A stretch of 64,000 nt of DNA from Hydractinia symbiolongicarpus (taxonomy: Eukaryota > Cnidaria > Hydrozoa > Anthoathecata > Hydractiniidae), in the NCBI RefSeq assembly GCF_029227915.1, contig NC_079886.1:5146001-5210000 (forward strand), read 5' to 3'. The position numbers were made by a program, and so were the translations under genes. Below are positions 1-11,904 of this stretch, piece by piece. The notes under the pieces were generated by a model that saw nothing but the letters and a program-made list of their open reading frames with translations, was not told where the DNA came from and made no database searches. Each line of letters starts with the position of its first letter. Within the stretch, counting starts at the first letter, position 1.

Positions 1-2137
1 TTTGCTGGATTAGTTTTTATTAGTAAAAAAAACCGTGATTTCTAAACAGCACTTTGCGTAACTGATTTCCTGTAGGAGGTTTACTTGATTGTTTGAAGAA
101 CATACGTAGCGTGAACTTTACGGACATTAGAGAGATTTTAACTTATCGTTAGTTTTGTGTAACTATGTATTGTATGTAAAAGTTAAAATATTATCAAGAG
201 AGGATACTTTGATTTTGTGAACATTATGTCCTACGTTTTTCTTTGTTATCACCCGTTTACAAAAAGGTTAGTAAAGTAATTTAATAAAGAAACAGAATTT
301 ATTTTTGAATGAAGAAAGGAATTCATGACTATGACTGGTAAATAAGAAATCCCTTCCAATCCGAGTTTAACCGAACGGCCGTTGTGAAAATTTATCATTC
401 AAACTTAACCAAGTTAAATTTGTTGCGTTTTAAGAAAGAATGTTCAGGGAAAAACTTCTAGGAAATTTCTCTTAGCTATAGTACTTAGCCTCTCCCGACC
501 TTGTGTAAAAATGTTAACTTTCAGGATTGTAGACAATAAAAGTACGCAATGAACCAATGTGTTAAATTCATTAAAGGTTATCAGTGTAACTGCACATGAT
601 TTTTTTGTACCTATCTCCGGTTAAAAGTTCTATATCCAGAGCAGCTACAATTTGCTTTTAATTACATTCACATAACTTATTTAAATGCGTAAATATTATC
701 TACAAACGTAAATTAATGTGCTATGGAACGTGTTGTTGGATATTAGGTTATCTGTTAATTTTTTAACTAGATATTCAAAATATACTCTTCTAATGAAAAT
801 AATCTATTTAAGTTCTTTTAATTTACAGAAACTAAACCAAAAAATCATGCATCTTCGGAATAACAAAATTAAGCATCTTATGGAAAACTAATATTATAAA
901 ATCTTAGCTATAAAAAACAGTTAACTATGGTTCGTGTATTTCGAAAGGATCTTTGATATTAAATACTGATCTATAAAGCATGGGTATTAACCCTACGTAT
1001 ACTGTTACGTGGACCAAGAAAATACGCGAAGGTTGACCTTTACCTACATTTTTTCAAATAAGCAATGACAACCTCATCTGAATCATTTTCCCACATGCAC
1101 GAGCTTTAGAGAAATCATTTTGCAAATCAAATTGTACCAATGTTTCCTTTAAAAAGTTTAAAAAGTTTTATCGCCTCCATCTAAAATTCCTAATCTCCTA
1201 AACTCAGGAAGTATAGCTCACACAAAACGATTTTAATGTTATTGTCTTTAATAACTAATTTATCAGTAGTGCGAAAACTCTTGAAACATGATTCCAAAAT
1301 AAAACGAAATACGAGAAACATCAACAAATTATAAAAATAAATGCACCGTGACTAGTACATAATAAATGTAGTTCTTGTTTTTTGTTTTTTTTTTGCAATT
1401 CAAATTATTATAAAATACGAAGCATTTTTTATAGAAATGTAATAGATGAACCTCGTTGTAGAAAAATGTGGACAGTAAGAATTGCTCATGCGTGTTACAG
1501 ACAGACGAATTAAAAAAAAAATCTTTGTTTAGACAAGAACATGTTTTAAAAGCAATCAAATTTTTTTTCTTTTAAACATTTGCTGTTTCAAAATTGAAAG
1601 TGTCTTCTCTTAGCAAATACGTTAGAGATCTTTTTGTGCTAGTAATAACAGAGAAAATGCAATATATTTTATTTTTATTTTTGAGCTGAATGTCTCCTAA
1701 AACTCTTATAAAACATCTCACCAAATAACAAATAAGTAATGACGAAATAACACCTGCAAGTTAATACATTTGTTTGCATTCATATTCATTGCAAGTTCAA
1801 CAATCCATATTTTTATATTTACATTAATTCACAGAAAACAAATAAATGTTCTTTTTATATACACTTATCAACATCTTTAGCAATCAGTCCAGATGCTAAA
1901 AAACTGAAAATAAATAAACATGAAATAAATTAATTTTACGTGAAACATATCTTTAAATACTAACACGACAAACTATTAATAGCGATACTTCATTGTAATA
2001 AATTTCCCTCAAACAAATCTTCCAACTGCTCTCGAGTTCAAAATATAATAGGTTTTTGAACTATAACAATTGAAAGATAAAAGTACATTATTACCGGTGT
2101 GGTGATTTAGAAATTACTGTAGCCTGGTTTTACCCAC
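1..2137. other. AT-rich stretch without a recognisable gene
   Basis: No reading frame with convincing coding character, no recognisable repeat unit and no splice-linked exons were seen on either strand. Short frames here are low-complexity. It may be intergenic DNA or an intron of a gene lying outside the window. Confidence 0.4.
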
Positions 2138-2191
2138 ATGCTCAGAAGTTCGCTTTCCATTAAATCAATTGTGCCCTCAGCTTACATTGTT

Positions 2192-2380
2192 TTAGATTCG
2201 ACGCCTAATATAATCAATTCGCATTACATAAAAAAAGATGGCTTTCGAAATGTTTATTGGTTGTTTAAATACGTCGGAAAAGACTTGAATGTTAAGTTGT
2301 CTTCCTTCAAATGCTGCTATAATACAAACGCTACAGATGGAAAAAATTCCGGCTAAAAACACATTATTGACAACAGCCAT
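2192..2380 (-). CDS. Possible small first exon, unknown
   Basis: A 62-codon frame begins with ATG and a hydrophobic stretch (VFLAGIFSICSVCIIAAF) that resembles a signal peptide, followed by a polar segment. No family was recognised and no phased downstream exon was found. The opposite strand is also open over the same bases, so this may be chance. It lies just downstream of the GPCR pseudogene, on the same strand. Confidence 0.13.
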   Translation of the reverse strand: MAVVNNVFLAGIFSICSVCIIAAFEGRQLNIQVFSDVFKQPINISKAIFFYVMRIDYIRRRI

Positions 2381-2502
2381 TAGCGAGATTTCATAGAAAT
2401 TTTATGCAAAAAATTAACATTAATAAATGTTTTGAATTCTTTTTTCAATGTGTTAAACTTCTATTGTTCTTAAATGTCATTGATTGAACCAAAATGCGTC
2501 TT

Positions 2503-3770
2503 CTAACCGGTACTGAATACGTTATCGTCATCAGATCTCGGCGTTTTTTTCGGTTGACCTGGTAAAGAAATCATACTTTCCGATCTACTACTTCGGAAGG
2601 TTATGCGGTTAAACGATTCGCGTAATAATTCATTTCCTTTCCATAGCACGCAAGTAAGGTACGCGTAAAGTCTTTGTGCATCTTTGAATATATAAAAAGT
2701 ATTTGTCGCGCTGTTCGATGTCTGCAGAATCGTTAAGAAGGTGTTACTAGTAAGAAATACTTCGTAAGCCTTCTTACTCATGTTGACATTTGCCTTGATT
2801 AGTGTATAAATAACAAGTTGACATGGATATAATATTGAATTTGAAACGACGAGAACTGGCAGCGTCCCAATAATAGCACAATGAGGTTTTAGTTTTGGAT
2901 ACGAGGCTGTTTGAAGAGAGTTCCGGAACTGCGAATCAAACCTCGCTAGCACGAAACGAAGACGGTTCTCTTTTTTGCGTTTGCTTCTAGATTAGTGTAT
3001 AAATAACAGCTTGGAATACGTCAACAGGTAATACACAGATACTAAAAACAACAACAACGACCATTAGAATTTGCCTTGACTTGTTCGCATTTTTTAGTCA
3101 TTTTTTCATTCCTAACTCATTTAAAAGCATGTGCTCTTTTTGCAAACTATATCAATATAAACATACCACTCGTAGCAGCAAATTCTCTGACAATATTACT
3201 CAATAAAAATAGAAACATTACATCAAAATTGTCCTTCGTTGGTATACACGTATTAATTCCATATTTTTTGTCGGTCACCAACTGTAGTGTGTATGTAAAC
3301 GGCGTAACAAGAAGTAGCGCAATTACGACAATCGTAGGTAACCAGTGCACTATGAACGATCGCGATAGCCTTAATGAATTCGTTATCGTTTTATACCTCT
3401 CGAATGATATCAATACCAGAATACCTTGCGATTTGGTTATGCTAACAGGAAAAAACTGGTTATAAATTTGCATACGAAATAGCCAAAATGCCACTGTTTA
3501 TATTGTGTTGCGATGCCGTACATAAAAAAGTGGGAACAAACAAAGAAGCGTAATATCTGTTACGTCCAAAGTTAATTATAAAATTTCAAATCTTTTTCTG
3601 GAGGTTCTCTATTTCTATGGAAGCACATAAATATTGACGCCATTCCCAGAACTTCCAAATAAAAACACAATTATTATTTGGCATAAGGCGATAGGATCTG
3701 TTGTAGTAAGTTTCTGCGTTACGGCAACCGAGGAAGTTGGAATGTGATGTGTTGTAATCCATCTGTTATT
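2503..3770 (-). pseudogene. Rhodopsin-like (class A) GPCR pseudogene, single exon
   Basis: The minus strand carries all seven transmembrane segments of a class A GPCR, spread over several frames. TM1 has a GNGVNIY motif near 3650. TM2 (LTLDVTDITLL) lies near 3560. Extracellular loop 1 and the TM3 cysteine appear as QWHFGYFVCKF near 3480-3515. The end of TM3 reads LISFERYKTI, with ERY in place of DRY. TM4, loop 2 with a cysteine and TM5 follow to about 3147. TM6 is KSRQILMVVVVVFSICVLP near 3020-3085. TM7 contains NSATNTFYIF, in place of NPxxY, near 2700. The gene is dead: frames change between TM1, TM2 and TM3 and again after TM3, stops fall in the TM5-TM6 loop, and a 193-bp insertion separates TM6 from extracellular loop 3. 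No close receptor subfamily was recognised, so the ligand is unknown. The lack of introns suits many cnidarian GPCRs or a retrocopy. Confidence 0.82.
2797..3008. repeat. 193-bp insertion flanked by 19-bp direct repeats inside the GPCR pseudogene
   Basis: The same 19 bases (gattagtgtataaataaca) occur at 2797-2815 and 2990-3008. Ignoring one copy plus the DNA between them makes the receptor frame continuous from TM6 (VIYTLI) into loop 3 (KANVNMSKK), so the segment is an insertion. Positions 2823-2995 match 5323-5495 base for base without gaps, with five substitutions in 173. The long direct repeat and the 6-base identity gattag at one junction fit a break repaired with copied filler DNA better than classical transposition. 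Confidence 0.8.
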
Positions 3771-4183
3771 TTAATTATTTCTTTTTTTTTTAAATTTGTG
3801 ATTTTTAAATTCTGATATTATTTGTTCTTACGTTCGTCTTTTTATTATCTTATAACAGTAACTTTCATTCTACAATGAAAGCAATGTCGTCTCAATAACA
3901 CTGGTTTGGGCTTCATTAATCTGATCTTACACTGTGGAATTCCTTTCTAGATCTCGAGATATTTCATGTGGTCATAAAATCATGTTTGAGGCTTTTGTTT
4001 ACATTCGAAAATAATAAATGTTTAACATATTTAACAAATTAAACAAAAAGTTAGTAAAAAATTAACATCTATATAAAAAAACTTAGAATTCAACAAAATA
4101 GTCAAATAATTAATTATTCCTAGACTGTTTAGTTAATTTGTTCAACCAAGCGGAACAAATGAGAAGTTTCCATTTCATGATGT

Positions 4184-4378
4184 TTAGCCTTCATCGTCCG
4201 GATGATTGACAAACTCTATGTTCATTTCATCTTGTGATGAGGACATGTGTACTGGGTTTTCAAAGGATTTATGAGCAAACGCCAACTTGAAGCCGTTATT
4301 GTGACGTTTGCAGTAATACACACCTCCACCAATCAAAATCAAGATTATCAGCAGTGAGAAAAATACGATGAGTCTCAC
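4184..4378 (-). CDS. Possible terminal exon of a single-pass membrane protein
   Basis: A 64-codon frame contains a strong transmembrane helix (LIVFFSLLIILILIGGGVYY), then a basic stop-transfer (CKRH) and an acidic cytoplasmic tail ending in DDEG. This is the usual shape of the last exon of a type I membrane protein. The frame is closed upstream by a TAA about 30 bases before the helix and the only nearby splice acceptor is weak, so the rest of the gene was not found. The KDZ transposon about 0.8 kb away may have displaced upstream exons. No family is recognised; it may be a relic. Confidence 0.3.
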   Translation of the reverse strand: MRLIVFFSLLIILILIGGGVYYCKRHNNGFKLAFAHKSFENPVHMSSSQDEMNIEFVNHPDDEG

Positions 4379-5213
4379 TTTAGTTCCGTTGGATATCCCA
4401 TTTTAATTCTTCATAGTATAAACCTCCTGATTGTCCATGTATCGCTAAATATTATTATTATTAGTAGTAGTATTATTATCAAAATTGTTCACCCAAGATA
4501 GCCTCTTTAGTTCCTAATGGTACTGCTACCAACCACGGTCCTGCGAAGGGGGGGCCTAGATCATTTAAAGCTCCCATTTGAGTTACGAAAGTCGCGCATG
4601 TACAGCAGTCGCTCAACTAGACAATCGCCTGAGATCAATCCTATCTCCATGCTGAACGCTAAACAGAAAGGATAGATTCACATCCAAAGTTTAAGACGTC
4701 AAATTTCTGTTCTGACGTCTTAATAAATCGGTTTTTCTAGATAATACTAGGCATCCCCATCTCGCAACAAAATATACAGGTCACAGCCCCAGGCATTTTT
4801 CTTTAAATATAATCTTATTTCTGGTCAAAATTACCTGGCCTCTCTACCTATGTAAGTTCTAATTCCTCATCTAAGACGTTGCGTGTGAAATGACACATAT
4901 ATGCGATACAAAAAATATGCTAGATTAAAATCGACATATAGGAAAATACACAGCGGAGACAGAGGTTATATATGTACATAAACCTTCATTGCTTGTAGGC
5001 GCTCAAAAAAAGATGTGGGGCTGTCCGTCGTCCCAAAGATTAAGAAAGGAGTTTTAAGGACGAAAATGAAGTTGTTCGCAATGACAGACACATATTAGGA
5101 CGCTTTTAGGGTAAATCGTATTTCCTAGACTATTTTGTCCTGTCTCAACTAAGCGGGATGTCGCTTGAGTTAAGCGCTTCCTGGCTTATGCAGGATTCTT
5201 TTCCTTCATATAA

Positions 5214-5335
5214 CAACATACTCACCTAAGAAAAATGGATATAATAGCGATAATGCAAAATGGATATTATATCCATATGTACGGAGATATTAGATTGGAT
5301 ATAATATCCGTTTCTAGAGAAAATGGATATAATAT
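5214..5335 (+). repeat. Left terminal inverted repeat of the KDZ element
   Basis: This end mirrors 11905-12025 on the other strand, with interruptions after about 65 bases. It holds several copies of tggatataata and a perfect palindrome (atggatattatatccat), which are candidate transposase-binding sites by analogy with other cut-and-paste elements. Its inner border merges into the 173-bp segment that is also found in the GPCR pseudogene. Confidence 0.8.
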
Positions 5336-5495
5336 TGAATTTGAAACGACGAGAACTGGCAGCGTCCCAATAATAGCACAATGAGGTTTTAGTTATGGAT
5401 ACGAGGCTGTTTGAAGAGAGTTCCGGAACTGCGAAACAATCCTTGCCAGCACGAAACGAAGACGGTTCTCTTTTTTGCGTTTGCTTCTAGATTAG
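5323..5495. repeat. 173-bp segment also present at 2823-2995
   Basis: This is the likely donor copy. It sits directly inside the left inverted repeat of the KDZ element and starts in the subterminal motif atggatataata. The match to 2823-2995 is collinear and gap-free with five mismatches, and both copies end at gattag. Since the GPCR locus reads correctly only without it, copying from here to there is the simpler direction. Confidence 0.78.
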
Positions 5496-5496
5496 A

Positions 5497-6395
5497 ATAA
5501 GTTCAATTCAAGTGTGTTTTGTAATAATGTAGTGTTGATTTATGTATTTTTTGTTGGTTAGAAGTTTCTGCATAAGAAGCAACTAGATGTCCTGTCTTAG
5601 TAGGTGTTGGTGTTGCAATTATTGTAAAGACAACTCCATCCCATATCTGGCCATTTTTTTTCTTTTGTACTTTTTTTAAACAGCAATATAGCTACCTATA
5701 ACTAACTAGCTATGGGATACATTTACGGTGACTTCATTGGATAACAAGGCAGGAACATAGCTAGTAAGGGTCTAAAAATAATATAAATAAGCCCTTTTCT
5801 TGGCTTAGCTAGCTAAAAAATATCACAGTCGGTGATATTCAGGGCTGATACAGGGAGTACTCAATTTTCCTTGTGTTCTTTCTTGTTCTTCTATTGCCTG
5901 TGGGGATGCACGCACATAAACACTCACAACTCATCTATCGATGCAGGATACCTAATGATATGTCATGTAAAAACTAGCACATCACTTCACTAATTACACT
6001 GAAAATATTTTTTAAATTGTTGTCTTTTGTCAGATCACGAAATTTAAGCAACCTTCTTTAAACCCAACAAGAAGTAAAAACTATCAGAGGTTTATCTGTT
6101 ATTATATAAATGGCTTAGGAAAAATAATAATAATCACAAAAACCTATAATTAGGGGATTGTTCCACTGTGGCCATTAGAACAAAAAAGAAATAAAGAAAA
6201 GAAAAATCTTATAGACTGCCTCAGCTTAATCACATAATTTTGCTAGTGGCCTAGTACAGTTAAAAAATGTATTTTGTGATAGTCCCTTGCTTTTCTTTCT
6301 TGCAGGGCTTTTGCGTCTTGATCCGTATTAGAAAAACGTGGTAGTTTATCTTTCTGACTAAACTTTCTTTATAGAATGTAAAAACTAAAATCGAG
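5497..6395. other. Non-coding 5' part of the KDZ element
   Basis: No exon was recognised between the left inverted repeat and the first transposase exon. The stretch is AT-rich. It may hold the transposase promoter and 5' untranslated sequence, but no specific signal was identified. Confidence 0.35.
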
Positions 6396-9300
6396 ATGGG
6401 ACCAAAGAAAAAAGCTGGTGGTCAGAAGCTGAGTGACTATTTGTCTGTACCTAGTCGTCACTTATTGTTAAAAATGCAAGAAGAGGAAGGCAGGGTTTTT
6501 AAAGATCCCAATATTCTCAAAGCAATCTACCAAGCAAAATTAGAAAGATCAATGGATAGCGGCACGTCTTCAACGTCTAATTCTGCTAGTTCTGATTATT
6601 TTATTAGTAGTAATAGTACACCATGCTTTGCAAGTTCAAAATTAGGGTAAGCACATAAATTAGCATGTAAATGTTATGAAATATATTATTTTTGATTGAA
6701 TTAATATATGTTCTATTAAACATTGTGGCTACAACTTTATCGGAGTACGAGTATAGTCTGGTTATAATAGCCTTTTTAGATTTATGTCATTTTATTTAAG
6801 TAAACAATCCTTATTAACATCAAGTATGGTCGCGCTTCTAAATGAAAAGAAGAAAAAAAGTGTGGCATTAAAGAAAAAGAGAGACAAAAAAAGTTTTCTT
6901 TGTGATGTCAAGGAGTTGAACTTACAAATCTAAGAGACCAGTGAAGTTAGTAAATAAAAGGGATGAAAGAATTGAATTGACTGGTAAGTTGAAATTTGTG
7001 AGAAGTATTGAAAGATGTATTTATTTCTGCAATATGTTTAACCTGAAATTTACAATAAACTTTAGCTCCACAATTACAAATGGATGTCTGCGAAACACCC
7101 AGTATGCCTGAATATGTCATGGAGAACAGCGAAGAGGTTGGGATGTATTCATATATAAATGTGAATTCATTGAGGCTTTGGTGTCATTTCGAGCTTTAGT
7201 TTATATATGTTTTACTTTAGCTTTAAACAGCCAACTGCAATTATCAGAGAAATTTTTGGGCAAAATTTCAACTAACCGGAAAGCTCCTATAACCTGGGCT
7301 GAAAGAGCAAGTAGATTTCAAACATCTTTCATAGCAGAACGTGAGCAGTTGCACAAAGCATTTATGCTATCACAAAATCCAGGGCATAGTTCATGCACTA
7401 ACTGTCATGAACCTGAGTGTTCTGTGATCTGTATGGATTGTAAGCAGTGCAAACACCTTTGTATTGTCTGTGATGAGATGCTACATTCACATCAACCATT
7501 TCATGATCGCATTGGTTATGTTAATGGAGAAATGGTTGAGTTAAAACCAATACAGTCAATTGATTTCAATGGAAATTTAATCGAATTTGGTAAAGTGTAT
7601 ATATAGATATTATGTGCATCATTGTTAGAATAAAGCACCACTTCTGTGCATGCTAATATCTATACTTGCTATGACTGTACAAAATTAGTGTTTTGATATT
7701 CAGAAAAGCATGTACCACTGGCAGTAAAGAGTTGTCCACAGTGTGGTTCTTTATTTTTCATAAAAAAAACTGACAACAGTCGTATTATATCTGTTATTTC
7801 ATTTAAAGGTAACAATTGTTTTCTGATATTTTGTTAACATTGCATTTATTTGATAAACACATTTTTTGCAGAAACAATGTTAAAGTACATGTATATTAAT
7901 TAGTGTCAATATCAATGTTTAGATGATTTGATAAACAACCCGTAATTCTTCATTTGATTTTACCTTAGGACGTTACGATTTGTTTGGTTTTTCCTGCATT
8001 TGTGTCCAATGCTCAGCTACTTTCGATCCATTGACAATAGAAAACATTGTTGAAGGCAATTATTGGCCAATGACTGTAAAACGCATTAACACAATCATTG
8101 ATATTGCTTTGTTGGAATTTTTAACCAAACTTCAACAAAGGATGCCAGGTTCATCAGAGCATAGTTTATTATCAACACTCAAAATGTTATCTACAGATAA
8201 TAGTCGGGTGAGTTTAAGAGAATGAAACATATAAATTGTATGCAAAAAACTTTTGATTTAATTTTGAATTTCAGCCCTCAAGCATAAACAACACTGCATT
8301 CTGTACATCTTGGAGAGAATACAAATTTTACATGCATAAGATTGACATGCTGCAGCAGAAAAATTGGATGGAATGTCCTTCGTGTCATGATGATCAACAT
8401 TATTGTCATGTAGATGGAAACAACAAATTGTATCGTTACAAATCTGCTGGTAATAAAAGGTTTGTATTGTTATATTCATTTTTCCAAGTAAATTTTCATC
8501 AATTTAAATTCATTTACCTCAAGAAGTGTGTTGGAGTAGTTAGATTTGCGTACAATATTTCAGCTCTGGGCCATTGTTCTATCAAGATTTATTTATTTCT
8601 GATTCGGAATGTGTGGAAAGAACGGTAGACAATGTATATTCAAAGAAGTCCGGTTATGTAAAGGTGTGTGCTTAAATGAAAACATTTTTTCCTTGGGTAA
8701 TCTTTTTTTCATTTTCTTGGAACTCTTTAATGTAGTTTTGAAATTTGTGGAAATTTTTCAAGATTTTTTTTTAATTAAAACACTAAATTTAAAATTTAGA
8801 CTAAGGATAACTTTGGTAACACTGTGTCTGGAGGGCTGCTAAGAACACTGCAAAGCATAATAACAAATTAGATGTTACTGGACTGAGTTATTGTGCATGC
8901 AGACACTGTGTTGCTCAAAAGGGACTGAATATGACTCAGGGAGAAATATTTGCATACTCATATCACCTACAATCTTCCCTTATGACTTTAAATAAAGTAA
9001 AGTATTTTTGGTGTGATGTTGCTTGCAAATATTATCCATGGTTAGCAGATGTTGATGTGATCCACAGCCAATCTATGACTCCAGCATTATCAGTTATGCA
9101 TGCAAAGGCACATTCATCATCGTGTCAGGTACATTTAAATTTCTCAGGTAATGTTTATGAAAAATTTGTATCACAACGAGATAGGTTTTTTATTTTATTT
9201 TTTGTTTTATGTTCTTAAATTTGTCCTAGTACAATAAAAATAACACATATTTATTGTTGTGTAATAACATTTTTATTATCAATTAATAGATACTCTGGGA

Positions 9301-9407
9301 CGGTCGTATGAAGAGTGGCACAGGTTTGACAACTGGTGAAGAGGTGGAGCAGGTCAACAGTTATTTGTCTCGTTTAGGAAATTCAACAAAGCATCAGTTG
9401 CGTGAAG
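6396..9407 (+). pseudogene. KDZ transposase, multi-exon, decayed and 3'-truncated
   Basis: Candidate exons are 6396-6646 (basic start MGPKKKAGG, possible nuclear localisation), 7066-7136, 7221-7589, 7704-7808, 7969-8207, 8275-8459, 8564-8663, 8800-9128 and 9290-9407. Exons from 7221 onward join in consistent phase with GT/AG borders. They give the cysteine cluster that precedes KDZ catalytic domains (CTNCHEPECSVICMDC, then CIVCDEMLHSHQPFHDR), CPQCGSLF, the catalytic-region motif HYCHVDGNNKLYR, then DVTGLSYCACRH, ALSVMHAKAHSSSCQ and GEEVEQVNSYLSRLGN. These are recognised KDZ hallmarks. The joint between 7136 and 7221 is out of phase, and exon 8800-9128 shifts frame near 8826, just before WRAAKN. 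The expected C-terminal part of the catalytic domain is missing after 9407. Recombinase function is therefore probably lost. Confidence 0.8.
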
Positions 9408-9509
9408 GTAAAAATGATGTGCGCTGTTACACACAATGAAAAATTAACTATACCTTTTAAACTTTCCGCAAACACGCTTTGGATCAACTGACCAGAGTAA
9501 CTCTCTTTT

Positions 9510-9866
9510 ATGTCTGTTGCAAATCCTTCTGTGCTAAAAGATGTCAATGTCATCCTGCCGGACGGATTCATCTTTCCATACAAAACTAATACGTGTATGT
9601 TGTGCTGCATATCCAATCCAACTCAGCATATCCAATTGGCTGTTTTAGCACCTACGAAGAATGACTTTTTGGCTGTTTATGCCCCAGAGGAAGATGATGA
9701 AAAGTTTTGGCTGATGCGTATAAATAAATTAACCAAGACTTTTATTCATGGAAATTGGTTTAACCAAACTAGAACGAATAATGAGTATGGATTGGGTGAC
9801 AACTGCAGAATAATCTATAAAAATGTAATCCGCAACGGTAAACCACTGGGGCTTTTTTTTTGGTAG
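9510..9866 (+). CDS. ORF with a BAH-like stretch, inside the KDZ element
   Basis: The 118-codon frame contains FLAVYAPEEDDEKFWLMRI, then a HGNWFNQT segment. This spacing of a hydrophobic strand, an acidic linker, WL-x-RI and W-F-x-Q resembles the BAH/chromo-barrel-like folds that several eukaryotic transposons carry; that is an analogy from pattern, not a firm assignment. It follows the truncated transposase on the same strand and could be a 3' exon of that gene or a second element protein. The start is uncertain because an upstream exon could feed into it. The frame ends GLFFW. Confidence 0.4.
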   Translation: MSVANPSVLKDVNVILPDGFIFPYKTNTCMLCCISNPTQHIQLAVLAPTKNDFLAVYAPEEDDEKFWLMRINKLTKTFIHGNWFNQTRTNNEYGLGDNCRIIYKNVIRNGKPLGLFFW

Positions 9867-9869
9867 ATA

Positions 9870-11900
9870 TGGCATGCGAGCATGGTGTATATAGGTTAAG
9901 TTATATGATCACTAATGCTGTTGATAAGATTCTATTGTAATCTTTAAAGTTTAATGAACTCTGAAACGTTTTACCTTTTTGTTTCTTCAGATTTTGCAGT
10001 TTAATAATTTATCATCCTATCAGGTAGCCCATGGAAATTAGCTTGTCACTTGTTACAGCCACCATCGTAGGTTCAGACAATAGACATTATACTATAAATT
10101 GCGATTTGCTCTTAACATTAATCATCATTGCAATTTCGTTTTGTTATCCGTTTTATCTTGAGAACTTCCAGTCCAGGTTTTTTTATATTTTTGCACAAAA
10201 AGTTTTTGTATATAGATTTATTTTTATTTTGTATATATTTTGTACGTGTTTATTTTCATTTTTGATAGCAATACGTTTGACATGGAAGTTCACAACGTGT
10301 GTATTTTCTTTGCTTCCCAGAGTTTGTCCAAAAGAATTCACCAAGTTTTTTCATTTTGGCTCCAAATATTGCAATAAAACGCTATTGTTATTGTGATAAA
10401 ATATGCGTTTATAATCTCATTCTATTTATTCAGATTGCTCGACCAGTTTAAATTATTGTAACCTTGGGGAACGATTTATTACTCTGGTGTAATTTTCTTA
10501 TTGATAAGCCTGGTAAATATATTTACGGCAGCACTAAAATATTTTGTATATCCCGGACTATTGTGAAAACAATTACTTAATTTTGTAAACATACAGACAT
10601 ACACACCCTTTTTATTTTCCCACTTTGCAAAACAAACATATGTTTTGTGCAAAAAGAGTAAATACCACAGAAATAATAATTGAAAAAAAATGAACTTGAA
10701 ATGGAGGCTAGCTAAGTACAGTTAGCGCTCACAATAAAAACAGAGAATAAAATATGACAGACTCACTTTTGTAATTAGAAATAATACCAACCAAGCATAT
10801 TTTGAGGGTGGTCAAAACAAAAAACATAAGGGGCCATAACAAACGAGGTTTGTTACGCCTAGGAGATTTCGTCTATTAACATCCCCACACACCCAGGCAT
10901 CCCCTTAATGGATACTTTTATTCCTAACCCCAGAATCCACCCAAAAAATAACTATATACACATTGAACTTCTGATCGACAGAACAAACCCTTGTAAGAAA
11001 CTTGCAGAGAGCGGAATTTTATACTGGAAAATGAACCTGTCATGGATGACATTTGCCATTGTTCAAATAACCAAGAAACTTTATCCCATACCTTCTGCCT
11101 TTGTGTTTTAACTACACAGCTAAAACACAAAGAAAAAAAGCCATGACCATGACTCATGCTTGAACAGATTTTCACCATGAAATAAATATCTTTAGCAAAT
11201 TTATCTCAACCCTGACCACTACACCTTTTGCTGAAAAAACCCACTAAGCGTCACAAACCTATTTTGTTGCCCGCCCCTAGCTAGCTATATAGGCAGATTT
11301 CTTTGTTTACATTTTCAGTGGTCCTCTAACATATGTGTGCTCCACGATGCTTTTGTAAGAAGAAATCTGCTAGAAATTTTTTATTTTAGCAAGATCTAGC
11401 TAGCATATTATTGCATGCCACACGAGGAGATGTCAGTTGCTGAAACTAAACAAAGAAAACTGTCTGTTTTAGCTAGAAATTAGAGTATAAGTAACACAAA
11501 AATCGACATATAGTTATATAAAGATTGTGCTATAAAGCATCGTCTGGTATTCTTCTTTGAAGAGTTATCAAACACCTATCAGTGATATCCGTTATTAGCT
11601 TATAGCTGGCTAGCTAGCTAACAACATACCACCATCACAAATTTTGCAACCCAGACAGCCATTCTTTTTTTCCCTTTCTTTTTCTCTCTGACCTTTTAAA
11701 TTTAAGCAGACTGGCTATAGCTAAACTAGATCTTGGTGGATAATTTCACAACACTTCTTTTTATGGTCGCCAGCTGCGAAGGAAGAGCAGTATAGGATTC
11801 GTTCAAATCAGGAAGTTGTGGCTTCCACAGCTCAATACACCATCTTTCTTTTTTGCAATAAACGGATTGATTAGTTGACGAAAACATAACAAAGCTGATA
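9870..11900. other. Non-coding 3' part of the KDZ element
   Basis: No convincing exon was found between the BAH-like ORF and the right inverted repeat. Frames here are short and low-complexity. The missing C-terminal transposase exons are not visible on either strand, which suggests deletion rather than an overlooked intron. Confidence 0.35.
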
Positions 11901-11904
11901 TCAG

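Noticed and set aside
1329-1559. 76-codon minus-strand frame
   Set aside because: It is a low-complexity K/N/F/Y-rich frame in AT-rich DNA without supporting features.
10031-10396. 121-codon hydrophobic plus-strand frame in the KDZ element
   Set aside because: It is F/L/I-rich because of T-rich DNA, has no splice linkage and lacks KDZ C-terminal motifs.
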